Under the pieces are notes generated by a model that was given only the letters and a program-made list of their open reading frames with translations, was not told the origin of the DNA and searched no databases. Shown here piece after piece: positions 22,049 to 29,127 of a stretch of 29,127 bases of DNA (the first letter of the stretch is position 1; every line of letters starts with the position of its first letter). Both the position numbers and the translations under genes were made by a program. Origin of the DNA: Spirochaetia bacterium. Lineage in GTDB: Bacteria > Spirochaetota > Spirochaetia > Treponematales > Breznakiellaceae. Location of the stretch: contig BNUX01000033.1 in NCBI GenBank assembly GCA_025997675.1, positions 1 through 29,127 on the forward strand, read 5' to 3'.

Positions 22049-24201
22049 TATAATACCTTGGAAAGAAGGATCGCCATGCTGCGGCCCTGCATGAAGTATT
22101 CATCCTGATCCGGCAGAAGCCGTTCCTGGCCGGGGAGGAGGATATCCTCCGGGCTGGGCAGGCTGGTATCCACCGCCAGATACCATTTTTTACCGGCCAG
22201 GGGTTCACAAACCTTGCACTTGACCTGTTTGGCCCCGGCATTGAATATGATAAAAAAGTCGTTGTCGTCCCGGTCGGCCAGGATGTCCGCACGGCTGCCG
22301 TCCATACGCAGGGCCAGGCAGGGATCGGTTTTTTCCCAATCCGGCGTTTCCCCCTTTTCATCAAACCAGAGGATGTCCGGGATCCCATTGTAGTTGCCGT
22401 CCCGGCCGGTGTAGAATTCCGGGCGCATAAAACCGTGGTGGCGCAGACGGAAGGCGATCATCTCCTTTACAAAACGGAAGAGGCTGCGGTTTTTTTCCAG
22501 CAGGGTCCAGTCGTACCAGGAGATTTCGTTGTCCTGGCAGTAGGCGTTGTTGTTTCCCCCCTGGGTCCGGGCGAATTCGTCACCCCCTAAGAGCATGGGG
22601 GTTCCAATGGAGATCATCAGGGTAGTGATAAAGTTCTTTACCTGCCGTTCCCGCAGTTTTTCTACGTTAGCATCATTGGCGGGACCTTCGACACCGTAGT
22701 TACAGCTGGAGTTGTTGTCCCCGCCGTCCCGGTTATCCTCGCCGTTATCCTCATTGTGTTTGCCGTTGTAGCACACCAGGTCCCGCAGGGTAAAGCCGTC
22801 GTGGCTGGTGAGGAAGTTTATCGAATGGAAGGGTTTCCTGCCGTCCCTTAAGTACAAGTCGGAACTGCCGGAAAGCCGGGTGGCCAGGTGCCGCACATGA
22901 TGAGGGTCCCCCCGCCAGTAGCGGCGTACCTCGTCCCGGTAGCGGTCATTCCACTCCGCCCAGCGGCCGCCGGGGAACCAGCCTACCTGGTAGGCCCCGC
23001 CCGCATCCCATGCTTCGGCGATGATCTTGGTACTGCTCAGTACCGGCTCCTCGGCAATACGTTCCAGGATCGGGGGGTTCTCCATGAGCCGGCCCTGCTG
23101 ATCCCGGCCCAGGATGGAGCCCAGGTCGAAGCGGAAACCGTCCACGTGCATCTCCGTAACCCAGTACTGGAGGCAACTGAGGATGAAGGTGCGCACCACC
23201 GGGTGGTTACAGTTTACCGTATTACCGCAGCCGGAATAGTTTTTGTAATACCGCTTGTTCTCATCCAGCATGTAATAAACGGTATTGTCCAGACCCCGGA
23301 AAGAAAAGGTGGGGCCCCACTCGTTGCCCTCCGCCGTATGGTTGAACACGATGTCCAGGATTACCTCGATCCCCGCTTTGTGGAGTTCCCGGACCATTTC
23401 CTTGAATTCCCTTACCTGGCCGCCGGGTGTTTTATCCCAGGCATAGGAACCCTTGGGGGCGAAGAAGGCTGCGGTGGAATAGCCCCAGTAATTCACCAGG
23501 GGCTTGCCGGTGCGGGGATTTTTCCGGGTAAGTTCTCCCTCGTAAAATTCATGGATGGGCAGCAATTCCAGGCTGGTTATCCCCAGCTCCTTGAAGAAGG
23601 GGATTTTCTCGATGACCCCCCGGTAGGTCCCCGGGTGTTGTACCCCCGAATTGGGGTGTATGGTCAGGCCCCGGACATGGGTTTCGTAGAGGACGCTGAA
23701 CCGCAGGGGGTAGTTCAGGGGGATATCGCCCTGCCAGTCAAAGGCGTCGTCAATAACGATACACCGGGGCTTGGCGCGGATATCATCCTTATAAGAGAAG
23801 GACAGGTCGTTGGAAAGGCCGCCGGGGTTGTAGCCCGCGCCGGCAGTCATGTCCCAGTGGGAGAGATCCGTCAATGCCTTGGCATAGGGGTCCATCAGGG
23901 TCTTATTATGGTTGAAGCGGAACCCCTTTTCGGGCATATAGGGGCCATCCACCCGGTACAAGTACTGGGTTCCCGCGCCGAACCCTCGGAGATGGCAGTG
24001 CCAGATATCGCCGGTGCGGTTTTTCCGCTTATCCAGGAGGATCTCTTCGTAGGGGCTATCCGGGGCAGAGGACTCAAAGATGATCAGGGTTACCGCCGTG
24101 GCGTTCCGGGAAAAGAGCGAAAAGTTTACCCCGGTCCCGGTCAATGTTGCGCCCAAAGGAAGGGCCTTCCCTATTTCTGCCTTAATAGTTCCAAATCCCA
24201 T
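22048..24201 (-). CDS. glgX: Glycogen debranching enzyme (isoamylase type)
   Basis: A 717-residue GH13 alpha-1,6-glucosidase. It opens with a CBM48-like domain (ALPLGATLTGTGVNFSLFS in pieces: PLGATL, GVNFSLFS) and a (beta/alpha)8 barrel. Catalytic sites: nucleophile Asp in VDGFRFDLGS, acid/base Glu in IIAEAWDAGG, transition-state Asp in FLTSHDGFTL. VFNHTAEG is conserved region I. The C-terminal beta domain ends near LLPGQERLLPDQD. It removes side chains from phosphorylase-trimmed glycogen. ATG 24201 lies 12 bases after the preceding gene's stop and lacks a close Shine-Dalgarno (GAGAGGGG is about 20 bases away). Confidence 0.93.
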   Translation of the reverse strand: MGFGTIKAEIGKALPLGATLTGTGVNFSLFSRNATAVTLIIFESSAPDSPYEEILLDKRKNRTGDIWHCHLRGFGAGTQYLYRVDGPYMPEKGFRFNHNKTLMDPYAKALTDLSHWDMTAGAGYNPGGLSNDLSFSYKDDIRAKPRCIVIDDAFDWQGDIPLNYPLRFSVLYETHVRGLTIHPNSGVQHPGTYRGVIEKIPFFKELGITSLELLPIHEFYEGELTRKNPRTGKPLVNYWGYSTAAFFAPKGSYAWDKTPGGQVREFKEMVRELHKAGIEVILDIVFNHTAEGNEWGPTFSFRGLDNTVYYMLDENKRYYKNYSGCGNTVNCNHPVVRTFILSCLQYWVTEMHVDGFRFDLGSILGRDQQGRLMENPPILERIAEEPVLSSTKIIAEAWDAGGAYQVGWFPGGRWAEWNDRYRDEVRRYWRGDPHHVRHLATRLSGSSDLYLRDGRKPFHSINFLTSHDGFTLRDLVCYNGKHNEDNGEDNRDGGDNNSSCNYGVEGPANDANVEKLRERQVKNFITTLMISIGTPMLLGGDEFARTQGGNNNAYCQDNEISWYDWTLLEKNRSLFRFVKEMIAFRLRHHGFMRPEFYTGRDGNYNGIPDILWFDEKGETPDWEKTDPCLALRMDGSRADILADRDDNDFFIIFNAGAKQVKCKVCEPLAGKKWYLAVDTSLPSPEDILLPGQERLLPDQDEYFMQGRSMAILLSKVL

Positions 24202-24213
24202 GGTAGATGTATA

Positions 24214-24924
24214 TCATAATTGCCCCTCTCGGAATAGCTCGACAAACTGAAGGGGGGTGATATTTGCCGCCCCCAGATCATCCTTGTAATCCAGGGGCAT
24301 ACCCAGGTCCCAGAAGGGCATGCCAAGGCTTTCCAGGTATTTCGCAGTAAGGACCATCTGAACCGACCCGGCGTTGTCCTCGTCGTAATACCCGGAATAG
24401 CTGGTATACACCCTCCCCGCAAGGATGCCGAACTCCCCGGCCCGCAGTATCCCGTCCCGGTATACCCCAAAGGAAAGGGGCCGCACCGGGAGCCAGGGCA
24501 GGGCGCGGATTTCCCGGATAGCTTGGCGCAGAGGCGCGGTAAGCCAGGCGTCGTCATGGACCTCCACACAGCGCTCCAGGATGTAATCAAAGTCCGAATC
24601 CACCCGCAGTTCATACCGGGACAGATGCGGACGGAGGGATCTTTTAATGTGGAGTTCCGGAAACAGCAGTACTGAACGGACCAGATGGAGCTTGGGGAGC
24701 AGTATGTACTCTTCTTCCGCATCGTCGTCATCAAAGGCGACGGACATGACCAGGAACCCCGCATTCATGAGTGCGGCGATAAAGACCGGATTAAAGTCCA
24801 GGGCCAGACAGAATTCCTCGTCGTAGTCCGTCGCAAGCATAGCGTCAACGATACTATCCAGGTCATCCCCGGGACGTATCAGGATATGTCCCGAGGATGT
24901 GTAGCGAAGAAATCGCGGTTTCAC
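24214..24924 (-). CDS. Divergent leucyl/phenylalanyl-tRNA-protein transferase-like protein
   Basis: A 236-residue protein that I recognise as L/F-transferase-like (Aat, PF03588, GNAT fold). The matching pieces are VLLFPELHIKRSLRPHL, FDYILERCV, AWLTAPLRQAIREI, VYRDGILRAGEFGILAGRVY, then GMPFWDLGMP and ITPLQFVELF. The family's ESMFS-type loop is replaced by TSYSGYYDEDN, and an acidic insert (DDDDAEEEYIL) replaces the usual GWFPM-type entry motif. True Aat adds Leu or Phe to N-terminal Arg/Lys for N-degron decay; a changed active-site loop may mean another acceptor. The start is GTG 24924. It lies 18 bases after the peptide-binding gene and in front of glgX. Confidence 0.7.
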   Translation of the reverse strand: MKPRFLRYTSSGHILIRPGDDLDSIVDAMLATDYDEEFCLALDFNPVFIAALMNAGFLVMSVAFDDDDAEEEYILLPKLHLVRSVLLFPELHIKRSLRPHLSRYELRVDSDFDYILERCVEVHDDAWLTAPLRQAIREIRALPWLPVRPLSFGVYRDGILRAGEFGILAGRVYTSYSGYYDEDNAGSVQMVLTAKYLESLGMPFWDLGMPLDYKDDLGAANITPLQFVELFREGQL

Positions 24925-24942
24925 GCCGGTAATGCCGCTGTG

Positions 24943-26535
24943 TTACTGTGCTGACCGTACGTTTTGCATGGGTAGTACCCACAGCCACGCCGGACTGACC
25001 GCCAGACCGGTATACTTTTTGTTCAGAACGCTGTGGCGCCTCCCGTAGTCAAAAACAATATAGGGCACATCATTTACTACAATATTCATAAACTGGGACT
25101 GCAGCTCAAAACGTTTGGCGGAATCCACTTCGCTCCGCTGGGCCTCAATAAGGCTGTCAATACGGGGGTTCGAGTAGGCGGCGGCATTGTAGCCGTCCTG
25201 CCCCGCCTGGCTTGAGACGTACATGATCCCAATGGTGCCGTCCAGGTCCGGGTAGTCTGCTTCCCAGCCGCCGAAGAGCATATCGTAGTCCCGCTTACCA
25301 TTACTGTCCAGGACGCCCCCCATCTGGTAGGTATCTTGCAAATCCCCGTCTGTCCGCATGATTTCCACATTGATGTTCAGGGCCTTCAGCTGCTCCTGGA
25401 GGAAGAGCCCCCGCTGGTTATATAGGGAGGTGTCTCCCACAATAACCTTGGCGCTGAAACCGTTGGGATAGGCGGACCGGGCGAGGAACTGCTTTGCCTT
25501 CGCTAAGTCGTAATCGTAGGGGGCGGTCCTTGCGAGGTACTGCTCCCATTGGGCGGCGTTTTCGCCGTACAGGGCGGGGCCGAAGGGCAGTACGGTCCCC
25601 AGGGTTCCTGCGGATTTAACGATGCTCGCGTTGAACTCCGGCAGATTCAGTGCGTGGGAAACCGCCCGGCGCACATTCACATCGTTGAAGGGGGGGCGCT
25701 GGGTGTTAAAAGCCAGGTAGTTAAGGCTGTAGGAATCAACACTGGTAAGGGTGGTGTTTTTATCCTGCTCCAGTTGGTCCAGCATATCAAGGGGCACATT
25801 AGCGCTAAAATCAACGCTGCCGGTTTGGAGGGCGATTACCCGGGTAGTATCCTCGGGGATAACCTTGTAGACCAGGGTATCAATGCGATTAGCCGCCAGC
25901 TTTGCCTTATCCCAGTAGTTGGTGTTTTTCTTAAGCACAATCTCCTGGCCGCTGGTCCAGCTTTGGTACACAAAGGGGCCTGAGGCAAGGATGCCGCCCT
26001 GGGCGGTACCGAAATCATCACGGTGCTTTTCGTAGTAGGCCTTGCTGATGATCCGCCCCGCGCCGATAGCGGGGATATACTTGAACACCGCCGAAGGTTT
26101 GCTCAGTTTAATCGTAAGCTGCCAGCCGACGGCGCTGATGCTTTCCACATCCGCATAGAAGTCGGCAAAATAGGTGCCGCCCTCGGGGTCCCGGTACCGT
26201 TCAAAGGAAAAGATCACATCATCCATGGTCATCGCTGTCCCGTCGGAAAAGACGATATCCTCCCGTACCTCGTAGATGTAGGTCAGGTCATCGGCCTGCC
26301 GCCAGCTTTTTGCCAGCTCCGGAACGATATTGTTGTTCATATCCAGGGTCAAGAGGCCCTCGGTAATCTGGTTTGTCACCTGGTTGGTCACATAGTTCCA
26401 GGCCAAACCGGGGTCCACCGCCCGGATATCCTCGCTCAAGGCTACGGTGAAGGTGACGCCCTTTGACTTGCCACCGCCGCAGGACACAAACGCCGCCAGG
26501 GTAAGCGCTATAATAAGATAGCCAATTTTCTTCAT
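24943..26535 (-). CDS. Peptide/nickel-type ABC transporter binding lipoprotein (family 5)
   Basis: A 530-residue OppA/DppA-type binding protein (PF00496). ATG 26535 has AGGAGG with 5 bases of spacing; an upstream frame to 26583 is rejected because it crosses the promoter. The signal LIIALTLAAFVSC ends in a lipobox with Phe at -3, so C19 is lipidated. Family marks: SWRQADDLTYIYEVREDIVFSDG (pieces: DLTYIYEVRED, VFSDGTAM), the QTGSVDFSANVP region, and NYLAFNTQRPPFNDVNVRRAVSHAL in pieces. It captures oligopeptides for an Opp/Dpp importer; an OppF-type ATPase lies nearby at 28655 but points the same way from a different transcription unit. First gene of the - strand operon. Confidence 0.92.
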   Translation of the reverse strand: MKKIGYLIIALTLAAFVSCGGGKSKGVTFTVALSEDIRAVDPGLAWNYVTNQVTNQITEGLLTLDMNNNIVPELAKSWRQADDLTYIYEVREDIVFSDGTAMTMDDVIFSFERYRDPEGGTYFADFYADVESISAVGWQLTIKLSKPSAVFKYIPAIGAGRIISKAYYEKHRDDFGTAQGGILASGPFVYQSWTSGQEIVLKKNTNYWDKAKLAANRIDTLVYKVIPEDTTRVIALQTGSVDFSANVPLDMLDQLEQDKNTTLTSVDSYSLNYLAFNTQRPPFNDVNVRRAVSHALNLPEFNASIVKSAGTLGTVLPFGPALYGENAAQWEQYLARTAPYDYDLAKAKQFLARSAYPNGFSAKVIVGDTSLYNQRGLFLQEQLKALNINVEIMRTDGDLQDTYQMGGVLDSNGKRDYDMLFGGWEADYPDLDGTIGIMYVSSQAGQDGYNAAAYSNPRIDSLIEAQRSEVDSAKRFELQSQFMNIVVNDVPYIVFDYGRRHSVLNKKYTGLAVSPAWLWVLPMQNVRSAQ

Positions 26536-26554
26536 TAGTTCCTCCTTTTTATAG

Positions 26555-26583
26555 AGTATACCTTGAATGAGAAGTAAGCTCAA
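26555..26583 (-). promoter_or_regulatory. Promoter of the peptide-binding-protein operon
   Basis: On the - strand: TTGAGC (26578-26583), 17-base spacer, TATACT (26555-26560). The -35 and spacer are the left copy of the 23-bp repeat; the -10 is outside it. Confidence 0.75.
26561..26583. repeat. 23-bp promoter-element repeat, left copy
   Basis: It begins CCTTGAATG and ends GTAAGCTCAA. Identical to 27226-27248 at 22 of 23 positions (A/G difference at position 10). Contains -35-like sequence on both strands (TTGAAT on +, TTGAGC on -) with partial dyad TTGA-N13-TCAA. Only the - strand side has a -10. Confidence 0.95.
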
Positions 26584-26602
26584 GGCATGTAAGCAGCCTC
26601 CC

Positions 26603-26630
26603 TTGTCATTAAGTAGACGGACGCTATACT
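26603..26630 (+). promoter_or_regulatory. Promoter of the DUF4258-YgiT pair
   Basis: TTGTCA (26603-26608), 16-base spacer, TATACT (26625-26630). Eight bases separate the -10 from ATG 26639, with no ribosome site, so the transcript is probably leaderless. Confidence 0.55.
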
Positions 26631-26638
26631 ATTAAATA

Positions 26639-26965
26639 ATGACCATGGACATTATACGGCAATTATGCGGTAATGGGGCTTTACGCTGGACTAACCATAT
26701 CTTTATACGGATCACCCAGCGTAACATTACGGTCGATGAGGTAGAACATGCGTTGATGCATGGGGAAATTATAGAACACTACCCCACCGATTACCCATAC
26801 CCAAGCTGTTTGGTATTGGGAGTTACCATGGCGAGGAAATATTTGCATATCGTATGCGGTACAAACGGTTTTGAACTGTGGCTGATTACCGCGTATTACC
26901 CAAATCCGGACGAATGGACGGATAATTTCAGGACGCGGGTGCCGCACAACCCAAGGGGGAACTAG
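26639..26965 (+). CDS. DUF4258 protein, probable toxin-like partner
   Basis: A 108-residue protein with the DUF4258 (PF14076) pattern: a helix-rich start (ALRWTNHIFIRITQRNITVDEVEHAL in pieces: NHIFIRITQRNIT, DEVEHAL), then GEIIEHYP, a strand set and a closing ITAYYPNPDEW. Such proteins are RelE/HigB-like in shape and often precede a YgiT/MqsA-type zinc-finger gene, as here. Toxicity is inferred from this pairing only. Hand count for 26641-26880 is 108 G/C in 240 (45%), well below the flanking genes. The downstream gene starts 3 bases after its stop. Confidence 0.75.
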   Translation: MTMDIIRQLCGNGALRWTNHIFIRITQRNITVDEVEHALMHGEIIEHYPTDYPYPSCLVLGVTMARKYLHIVCGTNGFELWLITAYYPNPDEWTDNFRTRVPHNPRGN

Positions 26966-26968
26966 ACC

Positions 26969-27217
26969 ATGGAATGCTTTATGTGTAAAGGAACGCTGGA
27001 AGACAAGGTATCTGCCTTTATGACGGAGCTGGATTCCTATATTGTAATTGTAAAAAATGTGCCTTCCCAGGTTTGCGCACAGTGCGGGGAAGTGTCCTAT
27101 AGCAACGAAGTTGCCCGGCAACTGGAGAAAATTGTGGAGACCGTTAAAATTGCCTCATGTAATGCGCTGGCATCTACCGAAATCGCCGTGGTCAATTACG
27201 CTCTTCCCGCTGCTTAA
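26969..27217 (+). CDS. YgiT-type zinc-finger protein, probable antitoxin
   Basis: An 82-residue protein with two CxxC pairs (ECFMCKG near the N-terminus, CAQCGE about 30 residues later) and the helix YSNEVARQLEKIVETV, the N-terminal zinc domain of MqsA-like antitoxins. No C-terminal helix-turn-helix is seen, so autoregulation by this protein is not obvious. The ribosome site AAGGGGGA lies within the DUF4258 gene's end. Its stop codon lies within GCTGCTTA, the inverse of TAAGCAGC at 26590-26597 near the other end of the pair. Confidence 0.8.
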   Translation: MECFMCKGTLEDKVSAFMTELDSYIVIVKNVPSQVCAQCGEVSYSNEVARQLEKIVETVKIASCNALASTEIAVVNYALPAA

Positions 27218-27225
27218 CGCTCCGC

Positions 27226-27248
27226 CCTTGAATGGGAAGTAAGCTCAA
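27226..27248. repeat. 23-bp promoter-element repeat, right copy
   Basis: Second copy of the element at 26561-26583. Here only the + strand side has a -10 (TATACT just beyond). On the left it is preceded by CTCCGC rather than a -10. Confidence 0.95.
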
Positions 27249-27256
27249 CCTATACT
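27228..27256 (+). promoter_or_regulatory. Promoter of the M18 aminopeptidase gene, leaderless
   Basis: TTGAAT (27228-27233), 17-base spacer, TATACT (27251-27256). ATG 27263 lies seven bases past the -10, so transcription should begin at the start codon; no ribosome site is present. Confidence 0.7.
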
Positions 27257-27262
27257 AAACCT

Positions 27263-28645
27263 ATGGATGATACGCTTAAAAACAAACTGCTCTTTCAATG
27301 GAAGAATGCCTCCGCCGTGATGGAGGATGCCGAAACAAAAGCAGCGGATACCTATTGCCGGGGATATATCGACTTTCTCAACGCTGTTAAAACCGAACGG
27401 GAAGCGGTTCGGGAGGCCGTCATCATGGCGGAAAAACATGGCTTTGTCCCCCGGCAGAGCGGCGCAGGGTTTGCCCCCGGGGACAAGGTATACCTGAACC
27501 ACCGCGGGAAGGCGCTTATCCTTTGCGTGGCGGGGAAACGGCCCCTGGGGGAGGGGCTCTCCATCGCGGCGGCCCATGTGGATTCCCCCCGGCTCGACCT
27601 GAAGCAGCGGCCCCTTTACGAGGAGGCCGGGGTGGCCTTTTTTGACACCCACTATTACGGCATGGTCAAGGCCTACCAGTGGACCGGTATACCCCTGGCC
27701 CTGCATGGGTACGTTGTTCTCAAAAATGGACAGGGGCTGAACATTTGTATCGGTGAGGAACGGGGGGACCCGGTGCTGCTCATTGCGGACCTGCTGCCCC
27801 ACCTGGCAAAGAAACAGATGGAAGGTCCCGCCAAGGACATGGTTAAGGCCGAAGACCTTGATGTAATCGCGGGGCTGCGTTTCTGTCCCGGGGAATCAGG
27901 CGCCGGGGCGGTGAAGCTCAACATCCTGCGGCTCCTCTACGAAAAATACGGCGTCACCGAAGGGGACCTTATATCGGCGGAGCTTTCGGTGGTCCCCGCC
28001 TTTCCGGCCCGGGACCTGGGGCTGGATTCGAGTATGGTGGGGGGCTACGGCCAGGACGATAAGGTTTGCGCCTATCCTGCGCTGACCGCCCTGTTCTCCT
28101 TAGAGGAGCCCCCGGAATACACCGCCTGTGTGGTGCTGGCGGATGAGGAAGAAGCCTCTTCCCTGGGAGTCACCGGTATGCAGTCATGCTTCTTCGAAAA
28201 CTTTATCAGGGATATTGCGCGCGAAAAAACGCCTGCGGCTCTGCACCATTCCCTCTGTATCTCCGCGGACGTGAACACCGCCTTTTACCACCTCTACGCG
28301 GATGTGTTCGACCCCCGGGGCGATGCACGGTTAAACCACGGGGTGGTCCTGTTCCGGTACTGGGGAAGGGGCGGCAAGGACAATACCAACGAGGCCTCTG
28401 CGGAGACCATTGCGGCGCTGCGGAAAATCCTGGACGATGCAGGGGTACTGTGGCAGACCGGAGAAGGCGGCAGGGTTGATGCAGGAGGCTGCGGCACCCT
28501 CTCACAGTTCATCACCAGTCTGGATATTCCCACGGTGGACCTGGGAGTACCGGTACTGTCGATGCACTCGCCCTTTGAGGCGACGGCAAAGGCGGATGTG
28601 TATATGGCGCATAGGGCGTTTACGGCGTTTTTTAAACGGGTCTAG
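27263..28645 (+). CDS. M18-family aspartyl-type metalloaminopeptidase
   Basis: A 460-residue M18 peptidase that removes N-terminal residues from peptides with two zinc ions. Metal and catalytic residues: H105 in AAHVDSPRLD, D265/D266 in YGQDDKVCAY, the Glu cluster 295-297 in ADEEEASSLG, D336 in SADVNTAFY and the C-terminal His in SMHSPFEATAKAD. The length agrees with bacterial M18 enzymes. It is preceded by its own promoter in the right copy of the 23-bp element. A peptide-binding gene carries the left copy, so peptide import and peptide cleavage were probably controlled together. Nine bases separate its stop from that of the convergent ATPase gene. Confidence 0.93.
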   Translation: MDDTLKNKLLFQWKNASAVMEDAETKAADTYCRGYIDFLNAVKTEREAVREAVIMAEKHGFVPRQSGAGFAPGDKVYLNHRGKALILCVAGKRPLGEGLSIAAAHVDSPRLDLKQRPLYEEAGVAFFDTHYYGMVKAYQWTGIPLALHGYVVLKNGQGLNICIGEERGDPVLLIADLLPHLAKKQMEGPAKDMVKAEDLDVIAGLRFCPGESGAGAVKLNILRLLYEKYGVTEGDLISAELSVVPAFPARDLGLDSSMVGGYGQDDKVCAYPALTALFSLEEPPEYTACVVLADEEEASSLGVTGMQSCFFENFIRDIAREKTPAALHHSLCISADVNTAFYHLYADVFDPRGDARLNHGVVLFRYWGRGGKDNTNEASAETIAALRKILDDAGVLWQTGEGGRVDAGGCGTLSQFITSLDIPTVDLGVPVLSMHSPFEATAKADVYMAHRAFTAFFKRV

Positions 28646-28654
28646 GCTTATCCG

Positions 28655-29127
28655 CTAAGGGAGGCGGTGGCAGCTCACCCAATGCCCCTCCCCCGCCTCC
28701 CGGAGGCACGGCTCTTCAACACGGCAACGTTCCGACACCTCGGGGCAGCGGGAGGCAAAGGCACATCCGGTAATGGGGTCGGCGGGGTTCGGGGTTTCAC
28801 CCTTCAACACCGCACCCGTTGTTTCCCTGGCGCCATCCATCCTGGGTACCGCCGCGATGAGGGCCTGGGTGTAGGGGTGCAGGGGGAAGCGGAACAGTTC
28901 TTCTGTGGCTGCCAGTTCCACTATCTGCCCCAGGTACATCACCGCCACGCGGTCACAGAGGTACTCCACCACGGTCATGTCGTGGGAAATAAACAGCATG
29001 GATAGAACACGGTTGGTACGCAGATCCGAAAGGAGGTTCAACAATTGGGCCTGTATGGAAACATCCAGGGCGGAAAGGGGTTCGTCCGCCACAATCAGGG
29101 CGGGGTCCCCCAGGAGGGCGCGGCTTA
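28655..29127 (-). CDS. Oligopeptide ABC transporter ATP-binding protein, OppF/DppF type (5' partial)
   Basis: The gene runs off the right edge; the frame is open to the last base, so only the C-terminal half is present. Visible: the end of the signature region (SRALLGDP), Walker B LIVADEPLSALDVS, D-loop, and the switch His in LFISHDMTVVEYL. After the ATPase core comes the oligopeptide-transporter C-terminal domain, with Cys pattern GCAFASRCP ... RC ... PC, typical of OppF/OppD. GETPNPADPITGC favours the OppF side. It would power peptide import, plausibly with the binding lipoprotein at 24943-26535. Confidence 0.9.
   Translation of the reverse strand, partial: SRALLGDPALIVADEPLSALDVSIQAQLLNLLSDLRTNRVLSMLFISHDMTVVEYLCDRVAVMYLGQIVELAATEELFRFPLHPYTQALIAAVPRMDGARETTGAVLKGETPNPADPITGCAFASRCPEVSERCRVEEPCLREAGEGHWVSCHRLP

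Noticed and set aside
22888..24219. 443-codon + strand frame opposite glgX
   Set aside because: Antisense shadow of an unmistakable GH13 gene.

Overview
The window looks like a stretch of a strictly anaerobic spirochaete chromosome, probably a Treponema-like organism. The taxonomic call is inference. It rests on three lipoprotein signals with Phe at position -3 (FVSC, FVSC, FAAC), a permissive spirochaete-style lipobox. It also rests on a plant-type acyl-ACP thioesterase, a spirochaete-like outer-membrane protein and a DUF2259-like secreted protein. The anaerobic lifestyle follows from oxygen-sensitive families: a 2-hydroxyacyl-CoA dehydratase/benzoyl-CoA reductase-type enzyme with its activase, a four-subunit 2-oxoacid:ferredoxin oxidoreductase and radical SAM. 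Most of the window is GC-rich and very compact; many genes overlap by 1-17 bases, and four of five convergent pairs share coding bases.

Region 1 (1-9091, + strand, entered from outside) is one tight ten-gene cluster. It holds two catalytic subunits of the dehydratase/reductase superfamily, their ATP-dependent activase, an SsuC/TauC-type permease and ATPase, an AMP-forming acyl-CoA ligase and a korDABC-type oxidoreductase. Read as a pathway: an organic acid is imported, made into a CoA thioester, and dehydrated or reduced by a radical enzyme whose activase is recharged by ferredoxin from 2-oxoacid oxidation. The logic resembles the class I benzoyl-CoA reductase loci, but the subunit set does not match. 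This is the best candidate for an undescribed system here.

Region 2 (9040-13840) holds pyrBI on the - strand, with an intrinsic terminator directly in front of pyrB (probable attenuator). A 21-bp tandem repeat array follows in its leader, then divergent metNIQ, then a 5-formyl-THF cyclo-ligase that appears to be leaderless.

Region 3 (13870-20001) is mixed housekeeping: an unrecognised protein, a CapA-family lipoprotein (apparently starting at CTG and overlapping the rpmB stop), rpmB, two exported proteins, trxA, acyl-ACP thioesterase and an outer-membrane protein.

Region 4 (20053-26535, - strand) is an operon of a peptide-binding lipoprotein, a divergent L/F-transferase-like protein, a glycogen debranching enzyme, a deoxyribonucleotidase and a cobalamin-type radical SAM protein.

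Region 5 (26555-29127) has a low-GC toxin-antitoxin-like pair (DUF4258 plus YgiT zinc finger) lying between two copies of a 23-bp element. The left copy carries the promoter of the peptide-binding gene and the right copy that of an M18 aminopeptidase, as if the pair had inserted into a bidirectional promoter and duplicated it. The window ends inside an OppF-type ATPase gene.
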